A stretch of DNA of 64,000 nt from JANOYJ01 sp963792485 (GTDB lineage Bacteria; Pseudomonadota; Alphaproteobacteria; Rhizobiales; Rhizobiaceae). The position numbers and the translations under genes were made by a program. The stretch covers positions 1-64,000 of the forward strand of contig CAWBWL010000010.1 of assembly GCA_963792485.1 (NCBI GenBank). Direction: 5' to 3'. Positions 24,684 to 33,830 of this stretch are shown here, piece after piece (position 1 is the stretch's first letter; each line of letters opens with the position of its first letter). Under the pieces are notes generated by a model that did not search any database, was not told the origin of the DNA, and saw only the letters and a program-made list of their open reading frames with translations.

Positions 24684-27029
24684 ATGAAAATCAATAAAAA
24701 CTCGCCGCCAGAGCTTCCGTCGGATGTGCACATCCCGTTTATCCAGTCGCTTTACGACAAACGGGGTGTCATCGTCTTTGGCATGATCACGCAGGTCGTG
24801 TTCTGCGCTGCCGTGGCGAACGAGACCTCCAACCAACTGTTTCTTTGGCTTGCCGGCGCTTTCGTGCTGATTGGCTGCCTGCGGCTTGGTGATATGCGGC
24901 TTTACGACGCTTCTGCCAAGAAGCCGGACTTTCTTGAGCATCTCGGCAATTGGGAACTGCGCTACATTATCGGCGCGACGATCGCGAGCGTGATGACTGG
25001 CTGCTTTTATTTGGTCGCAGTCATTGCCAAAGACAGTTTTGCTGAACAAGTGGCGTTGACGCTTGCAATAGGCTCCATGGTTTCAGTCGTTGGACGCAAC
25101 TTTGCTTCCAAGCGTTTGGTGGCGCTCATGACTTTGGGGGCAGTGATACCTGTGTTCGCGGGTCTTGCCGTTGCAGGCAACGTCGCTCACCTGATCGTCG
25201 GCTTGTTGTTGGCGCCGTTCTTTCTGTCGATCATGTCCATGGCAACCGGCCTTCGCAAATTCCTGCTTCAAGCTGTCGTTGGCCGGATAGAAGTAACAAA
25301 ATTCGCAGAACGGCTGGATGCTGCGCTGAACAACATGCCGCAAGGCCTTTTGATGGTGGACGCACAGAACAATGTCACAGTGGCCAATCACCGCGCCGCT
25401 GTCATGTTTGGCCAGCCGCTTGAGGAAAGGTTCATTGGCCGAAGGCTCAAGGCGATATTGCGTTATGCAAATAGAGGCGGGCTCTTTGGTTTTCTCACTG
25501 TTTCGCAAGTCGAGAGCCGGCTTCTGGCGCTCATCAACAGCAGTGATGAGCGAAAATTCATCATGCATCTTAAAGACGGGCGATACCTTGAGTTTGGCGC
25601 GCGGCGGCGCGGCGATCTTGGTGGCGTCATCATTTTTGAAGATGTGTCAGAACGTGTCGCCAACGAGGAAAAAATCCATCGCATGGCGCGCTTCGACTCG
25701 CTGAGCGGCCTGCCGAACCGGACCTATTTCCGGGACTTGGCGCGCGGCGCGATCCTTCGATCATGTCCGGACAACTTCGTCGCATTCATGGTTGTCGATG
25801 TGGACGACTTTAAGTCCGTTAACGATAGTCTCGGTCACCCGACCGGCGACGAATTGCTTTGCAGAGTAGCAGAACGATTTGCGTCGCAAGCGGGAGAGTT
25901 TGCAGCATTCTCCCGTTATGGCGGCGACGAATTTGTCGGCATCGTCTCGGGGCACATCACGCGGGAGGCCGCGGAGGCCGCAGCGCAAAACCTCGTTTTG
26001 TCCCTGCAAGGAACCTATCACGCGGGTGGCCAAGACCTGATCACCACCACAAGCGCCGGTGTTGTCATCGTCCCTGTCAGCGATGTTGATCTTGATGCAC
26101 TGCTGATCAAGGCTGATCTTGCGCTTTACGAATCCAAGCAGCGCGGCAAGGGCTGTGTCACGATTTTTGCCGAAGCCATGGATGAGCGCTACCAGCGCCG
26201 TCAACGTCTCAAGAAAGATTTGAAGCAGGCCATTCGTGAGGGCAGGCTGAACATTGTGTACCAGCCAATTATTGATGCGAGATCCATGCGCATCGTTGAA
26301 TGTGAGGCTTTGGCGCGTTGGGAACACCCTGAGTTCGGCCCGATCTCGCCCGGCATATTTATCCCGCTTGCCGAGGAGACAGGCGCTATTTCGGATCTCA
26401 GCCGCTTCATGCTTGCCTCAGCCTGCCGCGACTGCATGGGATGGGGCAATGATATCGCTGTGTCCGTTAATCTGTCGGCCTTCGACTTCAGGACTTCAGA
26501 CGTGTCCGCCATGGTGCGCGAAGCGCTGCATGCAACCGATCTTCCGCCCTGGCGGCTAGAAGTCGAAGTGACGGAAGGCGCTATATTGGACGATCAGGCT
26601 GCAACTTCCGCCGTGCTCGCAGACCTGCGGAAGCTGGGGGTCAAAGTTGCTTTGGATGATTTCGGCACAGGTTATTCGAGTCTCAGCTATCTCAATAATC
26701 TGCCGCTCGACAAGGTCAAGATAGACCAGTCTTTTGTCCGCCAGATCGGCACCAATGAGCGGTCGCTCAAACTGGTGACCGGAGTGACACAGCTTGCCCA
26801 GGAACTCGGCCTGTCAGTCACGGTCGAGGGCGTGGAAACACTCGAGCAATTTGAGCTTCTGAAGGCAAACGCCCATATTGACCTTGTCCAGGGATTCTTG
26901 TTCGGCGCCGCCTTGTCCCGCAAGGGCATCAGCACACTCATTGAAAACGTCTTCACTCTGTCAAGCAAGACGCCATCAAAGGTTGCGGGCGAGGCTGGCC
27001 GATTGATGCGCGGCAAGCGTTTCGGTTGA
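24684..27029 (+). CDS. Membrane-bound PAS-GGDEF-EAL c-di-GMP signalling protein
   Basis: A 781-residue protein. Residues 25-205 form about six membrane helices; a PAS-like domain follows (LDAALNNMPQGLLMVDAQNN), then GGDEF at about 345-500 and EAL at about 515-760. The cyclase motif YGGDEFVG is intact but no RxxD inhibitory site precedes it. The phosphodiesterase side keeps ECEALARWEHPE, NLSAFDF, the DDFGTGYSSLSYL loop and the late VEGVET. Both activities are therefore possible, and sequence does not tell which dominates. It signals at the inner membrane and may influence the adjacent FeeM-like gene or exopolysaccharide genes. Confidence 0.93.
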   Translation: MKINKNSPPELPSDVHIPFIQSLYDKRGVIVFGMITQVVFCAAVANETSNQLFLWLAGAFVLIGCLRLGDMRLYDASAKKPDFLEHLGNWELRYIIGATIASVMTGCFYLVAVIAKDSFAEQVALTLAIGSMVSVVGRNFASKRLVALMTLGAVIPVFAGLAVAGNVAHLIVGLLLAPFFLSIMSMATGLRKFLLQAVVGRIEVTKFAERLDAALNNMPQGLLMVDAQNNVTVANHRAAVMFGQPLEERFIGRRLKAILRYANRGGLFGFLTVSQVESRLLALINSSDERKFIMHLKDGRYLEFGARRRGDLGGVIIFEDVSERVANEEKIHRMARFDSLSGLPNRTYFRDLARGAILRSCPDNFVAFMVVDVDDFKSVNDSLGHPTGDELLCRVAERFASQAGEFAAFSRYGGDEFVGIVSGHITREAAEAAAQNLVLSLQGTYHAGGQDLITTTSAGVVIVPVSDVDLDALLIKADLALYESKQRGKGCVTIFAEAMDERYQRRQRLKKDLKQAIREGRLNIVYQPIIDARSMRIVECEALARWEHPEFGPISPGIFIPLAEETGAISDLSRFMLASACRDCMGWGNDIAVSVNLSAFDFRTSDVSAMVREALHATDLPPWRLEVEVTEGAILDDQAATSAVLADLRKLGVKVALDDFGTGYSSLSYLNNLPLDKVKIDQSFVRQIGTNERSLKLVTGVTQLAQELGLSVTVEGVETLEQFELLKANAHIDLVQGFLFGAALSRKGISTLIENVFTLSSKTPSKVAGEAGRLMRGKRFG

Positions 27030-27089
27030 TGACGTAACGGCAGGTACTGCAGCCGTCTTTCTTGCCCCTAAGGCAGCCTCCAAATTCGG

Positions 27090-27109
27090 CTAGGCGAAAT
27101 TTTGCCTAG
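27090..27109. promoter_or_regulatory. Palindrome 1 upstream of the FeeM-like gene
   Basis: CTAGGCGAAATTTTGCCTAG pairs at nine of ten positions, with a G-T at the seventh. A second palindrome with the same AATTTT centre and GC arms is found at 27155-27168, so both may bind one regulator. Confidence 0.4.
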
Positions 27110-27154
27110 CACTTACAGGCCGATAGGCGAATTCTCCCATACAAATTGCAGCGG

Positions 27155-27168
27155 GCGCAATTTTGCGC
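27155..27168. promoter_or_regulatory. Palindrome 2 upstream of the FeeM-like gene
   Basis: GCGCAATTTTGCGC pairs at six of seven positions and resembles the palindrome 46 bases upstream. It lies about 145 bases before the start of the FeeM-like gene, in a 282-base gap with no other recognisable feature. Confidence 0.4.
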
Positions 27169-27311
27169 AGCTTTGGCCTGAAATTCGCCCATCCGTTTAC
27201 CAACATCCTTAATTTACCCTTTACAGATTGGTTCAATTCGATAGCCTCTAAATCAACGGGACACTTAAGGTTGCGCTGGGGATTGGCGCTACCAGATCCG
27301 GCGAGGGGCAA

Positions 27312-28073
27312 ATGGATCAAAGAACTGACATCGGACACTTGTCGCAGTTCTCGCGTGGCCTGCTTGATCTGCTCGACCGCGTCGAATACCGCAGGATTCT
27401 CAGTTCGGAAGATATGGAAGCAGTTGGCCGCTTGAGAGCAAACGCGTATAACCGCGGCAACATCCTCAGCGCAGGCGACTCGCTGCTTGATGATCTGGAC
27501 TTCGACAGCCAAACTTACGTCGTTGGCGTTTATGCCGACGATGAACTCATCAGCACGTTGCGGGTGCACCACGTGACACCCGAACACCGCAAATGCTTGA
27601 GCATTAAGATGTTCGGCGACATCATGCATCCCATGCTTGACAAGGGCGCCACGTTCATTGATCCGACGCGGTTTGCCGCAAATCGCGACTTCGCTGAAGA
27701 GTTCCCTGGACTACCCTATATAACGCTGCGCATTGCAACTATGGCGTCGGTCTATTTCGAGGTTGATCATTGCCTGGCAAGCCTTCGGTGCATGCACGCC
27801 TCGTTCTACAAGCGAGTGTTTGGTTTTTTTGAATTGGCCTCGCCGCGCACGGTGAAGGATTATGACTTTCCGGTGGTATTGTACGCCGAAGATCCAACGA
27901 ACCGCGTTGATGTCGCCCGCCGCTATCCAGTGTTCAAGTCACATCCCTACGAGCAGAGGATGATGTTCGAGCGCGATGCGAATCCAGGTCTTGCGCCGCT
28001 GTCAATTTTGCCAACCGCGCGCTATGCCGATGCGGTGCCTGTACGCGCTCCCATTGCTTTGTTTGGTGCCTGA
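27312..28073 (+). CDS. FeeM-like N-acyl amino acid synthase (GNAT/AHL-synthase fold)
   Basis: A 253-residue protein. The segment from about residue 25 has the order seen in N-acyl amino acid synthases of the FeeM type: RRILSSEDMEAVGRLRANAYNRGNI, YVVGVYADDELISTLRVHH, then DPTRFAANRDFAEEFPGLPYITLRIATM split over residues 117-144 and CMHASFYKRVFGFFELASPR. These enzymes join a long-chain acyl group from acyl carrier protein to an amino acid and share the fold of autoinducer synthases. The product may be a signal or surfactant. It is downstream of the GGDEF-EAL gene in the same orientation, after a 282-base gap with two palindromes. Confidence 0.75.
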   Translation: MDQRTDIGHLSQFSRGLLDLLDRVEYRRILSSEDMEAVGRLRANAYNRGNILSAGDSLLDDLDFDSQTYVVGVYADDELISTLRVHHVTPEHRKCLSIKMFGDIMHPMLDKGATFIDPTRFAANRDFAEEFPGLPYITLRIATMASVYFEVDHCLASLRCMHASFYKRVFGFFELASPRTVKDYDFPVVLYAEDPTNRVDVARRYPVFKSHPYEQRMMFERDANPGLAPLSILPTARYADAVPVRAPIALFGA

Positions 28074-28157
28074 GACACGGCTTCTGCGCTTTTCTGGCAT
28101 TGCCCTCTCATCGAGTTTTCGCTATGCGGTCGGCATAGGGAATTGACGAGGCGGAAG

Positions 28158-28382
28158 ATGGCTAAGCACAGCGAAGATCACACAGTCGAACTCGGTGCGG
28201 CCATGGATTATTCCGAGCACACCGCAACCTATTCCCTCTTCGTCAATCTTGCCAAATGGGGTGCGATTTTTTGCATTGCGCTTTTGGCCGCCATGGCGTT
28301 TGGCTTTTACACATCAGCAGGCTTCATCAGCGCGACAGTTCTATTCCTCGGCGTGATCGTTCTCGCTTATTTCCTTCTTTGA
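28158..28382 (+). CDS. aa3-type cytochrome c oxidase subunit IV
   Basis: A 74-residue protein with a short hydrophilic N-terminus (MDYSEHTATYSLFVNLAKWG) and two hydrophobic segments, IFCIALLAAMAFGFYTSAG and FISATVLFLGVIVLAYFLL. The MDYxxHxxTYxxF pattern is the mark of the small bacterial aa3 oxidase subunit IV, a non-essential structural subunit in alphaproteobacteria. Start at 28158 follows GCGGAAG; a start at 28143 would add five residues. As in many alphaproteobacteria it lies just before the transhydrogenase genes and not with the main oxidase subunits. Confidence 0.9.
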   Translation: MAKHSEDHTVELGAAMDYSEHTATYSLFVNLAKWGAIFCIALLAAMAFGFYTSAGFISATVLFLGVIVLAYFLL

Positions 28383-28442
28383 GCTTGACCCCGCGCCGCG
28401 GTTTGGGGCGGATTTGCAGCGTTTCTCGTCGGAGGCATTGAT

Positions 28443-29690
28443 TTGGCGCAGTTGGTCTTTATCCCCAGAGAATTGGACCCATCGGAGTCCCGTGTCGCGG
28501 CCTCGCCCGACAGCGTTAAGAAGCTCAAAAGTCTCGGACTAAATGTAACCGTCGAAAAAGGCGCTGGCAGTGCTTCGCGTGTCCTGGATGCTGATTTTCA
28601 GAACGCAGGTGCGGACATCGGAACGGCCTCTGACGCAAGACGCGCGGACATAATCCTGAAAGTGCGCCGCCCCGCAGCGGCAGAGCTCAAGCTGTACAAG
28701 AAGGGAGCCGCCGTCATTGCCATGATGGACCCTTACGGGCGTGATGATGACGTTAAGGCGATGGCTCATGCCGGGATTTCCGCCTTCTCCATGGAGTTCA
28801 TGCCGCGCATCACTCGGGCTCAAGTCATGGACGTCTTGTCCTCGCAGGCCAATCTTGCCGGCTATCAGGCTGTGGTCGACGCAGCTTCTGAGTATGACCG
28901 TGCACTGCCGATGATGATGACGGCGGCGGGCACGGTTCCTGCCGCGAAAGTCTTTGTCATGGGCGCCGGCGTTGCCGGGCTTCAGGCCATCGCCACTGCA
29001 CGGCGCATGGGTGCAATCGTGACGGCGACAGATGTGCGCCCCGCCGCGAAGGAGCAGGTCGCTTCGCTGGGCGCAAAGTTCATCGCGGTCGAGGATGAAG
29101 AATTCAAGGCCGCAGAGACGGCTGGCGGCTATGCCAAGGAAATGTCCAAGGAGTACCAGGCCAAACAGGCTGCGCTTGTTTCCGAGCACATCGCCAAGCA
29201 GGACATTGTCATCACAACGGCGCTTATCCCAGGCCGCCCTGCGCCCCGGCTCGTTACCAAGGCGATGGTCAATGCCATGAAAGCCGGATCAGTTGTCGTT
29301 GATCTTGCTGTCGAGCGCGGCGGGAATGTCGAGGGCGCGGAAGCTGGCAAAGTCGTGATTGTCGGCGGTGTCAAGATTGTTGGCCACAATAATGTTCCCG
29401 GACGCATCGCAGCCTCGGCCTCGCTGCTTTACGCGAAAAATCTCGTGTCTTTCCTTGAGACGATGATCTCCAAGGACACAAAGGCGTTGACGATAGACCC
29501 GGAAGACGAATTGGTGAAGGCAACGATGCTGACGCATGGCGGAGCCGTTGTTCATGCTGCCTTTTCCGCAAATTCCGGCGCTCAAAGCGTCAAGTCCGCG
29601 GCGCAGCCTGTTGCCAAGGCAGGCAAATCCAAGTCTGCCCCAAAGGCCGCTGCGACAAAGTCGGCTCCCAAGAAGAAGGGTGATGCATAA
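28443..29690 (+). CDS. pntA: NAD(P) transhydrogenase subunit alpha-1
   Basis: A 415-residue soluble NAD(H)-binding domain I of the Re/Si-specific proton-translocating transhydrogenase. Typical segments are IPRELDPSESRVAASPDSVKKL, the RQD-loop region LPMMMTAAGTVPAAKVFVMGAGVAGLQAI across residues 157-185 with the GxGxxG NAD site, TATDVRPAAKEQVASLGAKF, and VVVDLAVERGGN. It ends in an Ala/Lys-rich tail. The start is TTG with a GGAGG site. It begins the pntA-pntAB-pntB operon, which couples proton re-entry to NADPH formation. Confidence 0.95.
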   Translation: MAQLVFIPRELDPSESRVAASPDSVKKLKSLGLNVTVEKGAGSASRVLDADFQNAGADIGTASDARRADIILKVRRPAAAELKLYKKGAAVIAMMDPYGRDDDVKAMAHAGISAFSMEFMPRITRAQVMDVLSSQANLAGYQAVVDAASEYDRALPMMMTAAGTVPAAKVFVMGAGVAGLQAIATARRMGAIVTATDVRPAAKEQVASLGAKFIAVEDEEFKAAETAGGYAKEMSKEYQAKQAALVSEHIAKQDIVITTALIPGRPAPRLVTKAMVNAMKAGSVVVDLAVERGGNVEGAEAGKVVIVGGVKIVGHNNVPGRIAASASLLYAKNLVSFLETMISKDTKALTIDPEDELVKATMLTHGGAVVHAAFSANSGAQSVKSAAQPVAKAGKSKSAPKAAATKSAPKKKGDA

Positions 29691-30100
29691 TGGCTGAAGG
29701 CTCCCTTGATCAGGCCATCGACAAACTCAACGAGGCTGTTGAAGCGGTGAAACAAACCGCCGCCAACTTGCCAGACGCAGCAGGCGTTGCCGTGCACGGG
29801 CTCAGCGGCGGAGCTGTTGACCCCTTTGTGTTCCAGCTTGCCATTTTTGCCCTCGCGATTTTTGTCGGTTATTACGTCGTCTGGTCTGTGACACCGGCCT
29901 TGCATACGCCTCTTATGGCCGTGACCAATGCGATTTCTTCCGTGATTGTTGTGGGAGCACTCCTGGCGGTGGGGGTCTCGGCGAGCGGGTGGGCGACGGG
30001 CTTCGGCTTTGTTGCGCTTGTCCTCGCCTCGGTAAATATCTTCGGCGGCTTCCTCGTCACACAGCGCATGCTCGCCATGTACAAGAAAAAAGACAAGTGA
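29690..30100 (+). CDS. pntAB: NAD(P) transhydrogenase subunit alpha-2
   Basis: A 136-residue membrane protein that supplies the first helices of domain II: FVFQLAIFALAIFVGYYVVW, then VTNAISSVIVVGALLAVGV and GFGFVALVLASVNIFGGFLVTQRMLAMY. The last segment is the conserved end of this subunit. The N-terminal 45 residues are a hydrophilic stretch (LDQAIDKLNEAVEAVKQTA) likely to be helical. Its ATG overlaps the TAA of pntA, and pntB starts 10 bases after its stop. Confidence 0.95.
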   Translation: MAEGSLDQAIDKLNEAVEAVKQTAANLPDAAGVAVHGLSGGAVDPFVFQLAIFALAIFVGYYVVWSVTPALHTPLMAVTNAISSVIVVGALLAVGVSASGWATGFGFVALVLASVNIFGGFLVTQRMLAMYKKKDK

Positions 30101-30110
30101 GGCCTTGAGC

Positions 30111-31511
30111 ATGTCAGCGTCTTTTGCCGCCTTTCTATATCTCGTTTCGGGCGTTTGCTTCATCATGGCGCTACGTGGCCTGTCTCATCCGACGACCAGC
30201 CGGCGCGGCAACCAGCTGGGCATGGCCGGCATGGCGGTTGCCATTGTCACAACGCTCTTTTTGGCAAGTCCATCATTCGGTGCGCTGCTGATGATCCTTG
30301 TCGGTCTCGGCATTGGCGGCGGGGCAGGGGCCTATATCGCGCGCCGCATTCCAATGACGGCGATGCCCCAGCTTGTAGCCGCCTTCCATTCGCTGGTCGG
30401 ACTTGCGGCGGTTCTTGTCGCCGCTGCCGCGCTCTATGCGCCGTCCTCATTCGGTATAGGTGACATCGGATCCATTCATGGCCGGGCGCTTGTGGAAATG
30501 GCGCTGGGCGTCGCCATTGGCGCCGTCACGTTTACCGGGTCCATTATCGCGTTCCTGAAACTTGACGGGCGCATGTCCGGCGCGCCGATCCTTTTGCCCA
30601 TGCGCCACCCTGTTAATCTCGCCCTCGGGATAGCAATTCTGGTTCTGATTGTGATCCTGGCACTTACGGAAAGCCATTTTGTCTTTTGGCTGATTGTCGC
30701 AGTTTCCCTGGTGTTCGGCGGCTTGATCATCATCCCTATCGGCGGCGCGGATATGCCGGTGGTGGTGTCCATGCTCAATTCCTATTCCGGCTGGGCAGCC
30801 GCGGGAATTGGCTTCACGCTTGGCAATCTCGCCCTCATCATCACGGGCGCACTTGTGGGATCTTCTGGCGCGATCCTGTCTTACATCATGTGCAAAGGCA
30901 TGAATCGCTCGTTCATTTCCGTTATTCTAGGCGGCTTCGGAGGCGAAGCGGTTGCTGCTTCGGCATCGGATAACTCCAACAAAACGGTCAAACAGGGAGC
31001 TGCCGCCGATGCCGCATTCCTGATGAAAAATGCATCCAAGGTCATTATTGTTCCGGGCTATGGCATGGCGGTCGCTCAGGCCCAGCATGCGCTGCGAGAG
31101 ATGGCCGACAAACTCAAGGCGAATGGCGTTGAAGTCAAATACGCCATCCATCCGGTCGCGGGCCGCATGCCGGGCCATATGAACGTTCTGCTTGCCGAGG
31201 CGAACGTTCCCTATGACGAAGTCTTCGAACTCGAGGACATCAATTCAGAATTCGCTTCTGCGGACGTGGCCTATGTGATTGGCGCAAATGACGTGACCAA
31301 TCCGTCGGCGCGAGATGACAAATCCTCGCCGATCTTCGGCATGCCAATTCTGGACGTCGACAAGGCTGGGACATGCCTCTTCGTCAAGCGCTCCCTTGCT
31401 TCAGGTTATGCAGGCATCGACAACTCCTTGTTCTACAAGGACGGAACGATGATGCTTCTCGGGGACGCCAAGAAAATGACAGATGATATCGTCAAGGCGC
31501 TTGAGCACTGA
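30111..31511 (+). CDS. pntB: NAD(P) transhydrogenase subunit beta
   Basis: A 466-residue protein made of eight or nine membrane helices (domain II) and the C-terminal NADP(H)-binding domain III from about residue 290. Characteristic segments are AFHSLVGLAAVLVA, GKxxxP-like SGAPILLPMRHPVN, GGADMPVVVSMLNSYSGWAAA, then VIIVPGYGMAVAQAQHALRE, AIHPVAGRMPGHMNVLLAEA and IGANDVTNPSARDD. I chose ATG at 30111, which has GAGG at a good distance; the TTG at 30105 is too close to it. With pntA and pntAB it forms the complete proton-pumping transhydrogenase. Confidence 0.95.
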   Translation: MSASFAAFLYLVSGVCFIMALRGLSHPTTSRRGNQLGMAGMAVAIVTTLFLASPSFGALLMILVGLGIGGGAGAYIARRIPMTAMPQLVAAFHSLVGLAAVLVAAAALYAPSSFGIGDIGSIHGRALVEMALGVAIGAVTFTGSIIAFLKLDGRMSGAPILLPMRHPVNLALGIAILVLIVILALTESHFVFWLIVAVSLVFGGLIIIPIGGADMPVVVSMLNSYSGWAAAGIGFTLGNLALIITGALVGSSGAILSYIMCKGMNRSFISVILGGFGGEAVAASASDNSNKTVKQGAAADAAFLMKNASKVIIVPGYGMAVAQAQHALREMADKLKANGVEVKYAIHPVAGRMPGHMNVLLAEANVPYDEVFELEDINSEFASADVAYVIGANDVTNPSARDDKSSPIFGMPILDVDKAGTCLFVKRSLASGYAGIDNSLFYKDGTMMLLGDAKKMTDDIVKALEH

Positions 31512-31587
31512 ATCTGATCAAATATTCAACAAGCCAGGTCGTTGATTTCCCTGGCGGGCACATGTTCAACTGCTCGGAGGTGATGAC

Positions 31588-32874
31588 ATGTGGAAAATGA
31601 AGCCAGGCGTCTGGCGTGCGCCGGCCATGTCCCAAGTCAATTACCTATATAATCAACTCTTTTACGGGCTTTCTGCCTTTGCAGGCAGCGTGACGTCGTT
31701 CTTTCTGAACGGCGCGCTAATCTGGGCATTTGTTCGTTTGGCGCAAGGCCGCATCTCCATGGTTGCCGACAGGCGGATCAGAATAATGGCCTTTGTTTTC
31801 GCGCTTTATCCCGCAGCTGAGCTATGGTCGGTGCTGGTAAACGAACGTGGTATGAATGGGTCGGTTGCCATATTGGGGCAGATCGTATTTCTGGCGGTGC
31901 TGCCGGTCTCCTCGCGTCTCGTCTTGAGCACGCCCGGTGAAATTCTCAACTCGGCAGGGAAGGGGGCGGCTTTTGCGGGCATAATCGCATTCCTTTATTC
32001 GGTTCTTGAATTCACGGTATTGGGTGTTACCCGGACGGAAGCGGGGTATGGAAATCCTGCCGTCATGGGTGTCGTTGCTTTGGCGCTTGCCTGCATTTGT
32101 CTTGCCGCGACGCCAGCATCTGCGGGGCGAGAGCGTTCGCTGCTGAAAATCGGAGCGATAGCGGCGATCGGGGCTGTCCTTCTTTCCGGCACACGCGGCG
32201 TCTGGCTCGCCGCACCAGTCGCACTGACATTGGCCGCTCTTCCGCTCTGGCGCGCGCAGCCGCTGAAAATGAGCAGAAACGGCGTGCTCGCCACGACATT
32301 GGCGACACTGCTTCTGGCAAGCGTTGCGGCCCCTGTCGCAATCAACAGATACAATGAGACTGTCCACAGCGTCGAGATACTGGAGGCGGGCGGCACGGAC
32401 ATTTCCATCGGCCCGCGTTTGATGCTTTGGCAGGCCGGGCTTTCGCAGGCATGGGAGAGGCCATGGACAGGCTTCGGTCCAGACAGCGTCAGGGAGAAGA
32501 TATTGTCGATAAAACCTGCGGGCAGCCTCGGCTACTCGCATTACCACAACTTCGTCCTCAACGCGCTCATCCGCGGCGGCATTCTGGAACTTCTGGCGCT
32601 TCTTGCAATACCCGTGGCGGTTATATGGCTGTCGCTGCTGCCATCACAAAGCTTGCATCAGCGAGCGGGAACGGCGCTATTGCTGTCAATATGCGCAAAT
32701 TTCTATCTAACCGGCGTCGTGGGTATTCTGTTCACGCATGACATCATGAACGCTGTTTTTGTCTACACAGCAATCATAGGAATATGCTTGGCAACCGGCG
32801 TCCACGCGCCGGAACGGGAAATACAGGCAGATGACCGTGTGCCGCAGGCGACTTTGGGGCCAAGGCTGAACTAG
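31588..32874 (+). CDS. O-antigen ligase / Wzy-family membrane protein
   Basis: A 428-residue integral membrane protein with about ten to twelve helices. The large periplasmic loop of the O-antigen ligase family lies at about residues 255-330 and contains GPRLMLWQAGLSQAWERPWTG and the hallmark SHYHNFVLNALIRGGILEL; the upstream LLSGTRGVWLAAPVAL matches the SGSR-like motif. Family members transfer polysaccharide from undecaprenyl diphosphate to lipid A core or polymerise repeat units. It is isolated from other polysaccharide genes, with pntB 76 bases upstream. An ATG at 31588 follows a CGGAGG site. Confidence 0.82.
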   Translation: MWKMKPGVWRAPAMSQVNYLYNQLFYGLSAFAGSVTSFFLNGALIWAFVRLAQGRISMVADRRIRIMAFVFALYPAAELWSVLVNERGMNGSVAILGQIVFLAVLPVSSRLVLSTPGEILNSAGKGAAFAGIIAFLYSVLEFTVLGVTRTEAGYGNPAVMGVVALALACICLAATPASAGRERSLLKIGAIAAIGAVLLSGTRGVWLAAPVALTLAALPLWRAQPLKMSRNGVLATTLATLLLASVAAPVAINRYNETVHSVEILEAGGTDISIGPRLMLWQAGLSQAWERPWTGFGPDSVREKILSIKPAGSLGYSHYHNFVLNALIRGGILELLALLAIPVAVIWLSLLPSQSLHQRAGTALLLSICANFYLTGVVGILFTHDIMNAVFVYTAIIGICLATGVHAPEREIQADDRVPQATLGPRLN

Positions 32875-32883
32875 GATGGGGGC

Positions 32884-33744
32884 CTAAATCCCGCTTCTCA
32901 CACGCGCCAGACCGTCTTGCGCTGGTTTATATTGCGGATCTAGCTTCAGCGCGTTCATGTAGGACTTTTCAGCCTTCTTGAATTCCTTGCGGCTCTCATA
33001 AACCAGGGCCTGATTGGCCCAGCTTTCTGCCAGCCTGTCGTTCAGCTTGATCGCCTGATTGAAGTCCGCGAACGCGTTGGTTTCGTCATTGCGCGCGAGA
33101 TAGGAAATCCCGCGGCCGTTATAGGGCTCAGCTGCATCGGGCTGCAAAGAAATCGCTGTCGAGAAATCTTCAATGGCGAAATCATGCTGATTGCGCGACT
33201 GATAGATGAGGCCGCGATTGTGGTAAGCGCGCGGATCCGTCGTATCGAGCTGAATGGCGCGCTCATAATCGGCAAAGGCCTCCTGCACGCGCCCGGCATT
33301 GCGGTAGAGATTGCCACGCCCAATGTAAGCGGCGTCATATTGCGGGTTGAGCTGCAGCGCGCGGCTGTAATCTGAGGCCGCATTGCCAAGCTCTCCCGTG
33401 CGGCGCCAGATCAGCGCGCGGTTCGCATAGGCCTGATAGAAATTTGGGTTGAGCTCAATCGCGCGGTCGAAATCGCCAAGCGCTGCGCGGTAATTGCCCG
33501 CGCGACCATAAGCCGATCCGCGCACATTATACGCTTCAGGATCGTTTGGATTTTGCGATATCACATCCGAGAGCGAGGCGATGTTCTCGCTGGAACCTTG
33601 GTCGCGGTCGAGCGAGGTGACGATTTCGCCTCCGCTCCCGCCTTCGCTGGTCACGCAGCCAGATAATGCGAGCGCCGCAGCGCCGAGTGCCGCGAAGACT
33701 GCCAAACGGAGCTTGGAGCGGGACCCGCTTGCCACCAAAATCAT
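32884..33744 (-). CDS. TPR-repeat lipoprotein
   Basis: A 286-residue protein with a lipoprotein signal (LAVFAALGAAALALSGC, lipobox LSGC near residue 30) followed by about six tetratricopeptide repeats from residue 65 to 280; recurrent phrases are AYNVRGSAYGRAGNYRAALGDFDRAI, AYANRALIWRRTGELGNAA and AYIGRGNLYRNAGRVQEAF. Such proteins sit on the periplasmic side of a membrane and serve as scaffolds, often in envelope biogenesis. It converges with the O-antigen ligase-like gene 9 bases away; rpsU lies upstream on the same strand beyond a terminator. Confidence 0.88.
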   Translation of the reverse strand: MILVASGSRSKLRLAVFAALGAAALALSGCVTSEGGSGGEIVTSLDRDQGSSENIASLSDVISQNPNDPEAYNVRGSAYGRAGNYRAALGDFDRAIELNPNFYQAYANRALIWRRTGELGNAASDYSRALQLNPQYDAAYIGRGNLYRNAGRVQEAFADYERAIQLDTTDPRAYHNRGLIYQSRNQHDFAIEDFSTAISLQPDAAEPYNGRGISYLARNDETNAFADFNQAIKLNDRLAESWANQALVYESRKEFKKAEKSYMNALKLDPQYKPAQDGLARVRSGI

Positions 33745-33774
33745 TCAATTTCCCTCGGATGCCGCGCGGCCAAC

Positions 33775-33806
33775 AAAAAAGTGGAGGCGTTTGAAGCGCC
33801 TCCACT
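33775..33806 (-). terminator. Rho-independent terminator of rpsU
   Basis: Reading the minus strand, AGTGGAGGCG and CGCCTCCACT pair perfectly around a 7-base loop and run into a T tract (A tract at 33775-33780 of the plus strand). It begins 25 bases after the rpsU stop. Confidence 0.9.
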
Positions 33807-33830
33807 CAATCCGCTATCTGCGAAAAAAGA

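Noticed and set aside
31530..31556. Short stem GCCAGG/CCTGGC after pntB considered as a terminator
   Set aside because: The stem is only six bases with a 14-base loop and there is no T tract, so the evidence is too weak.
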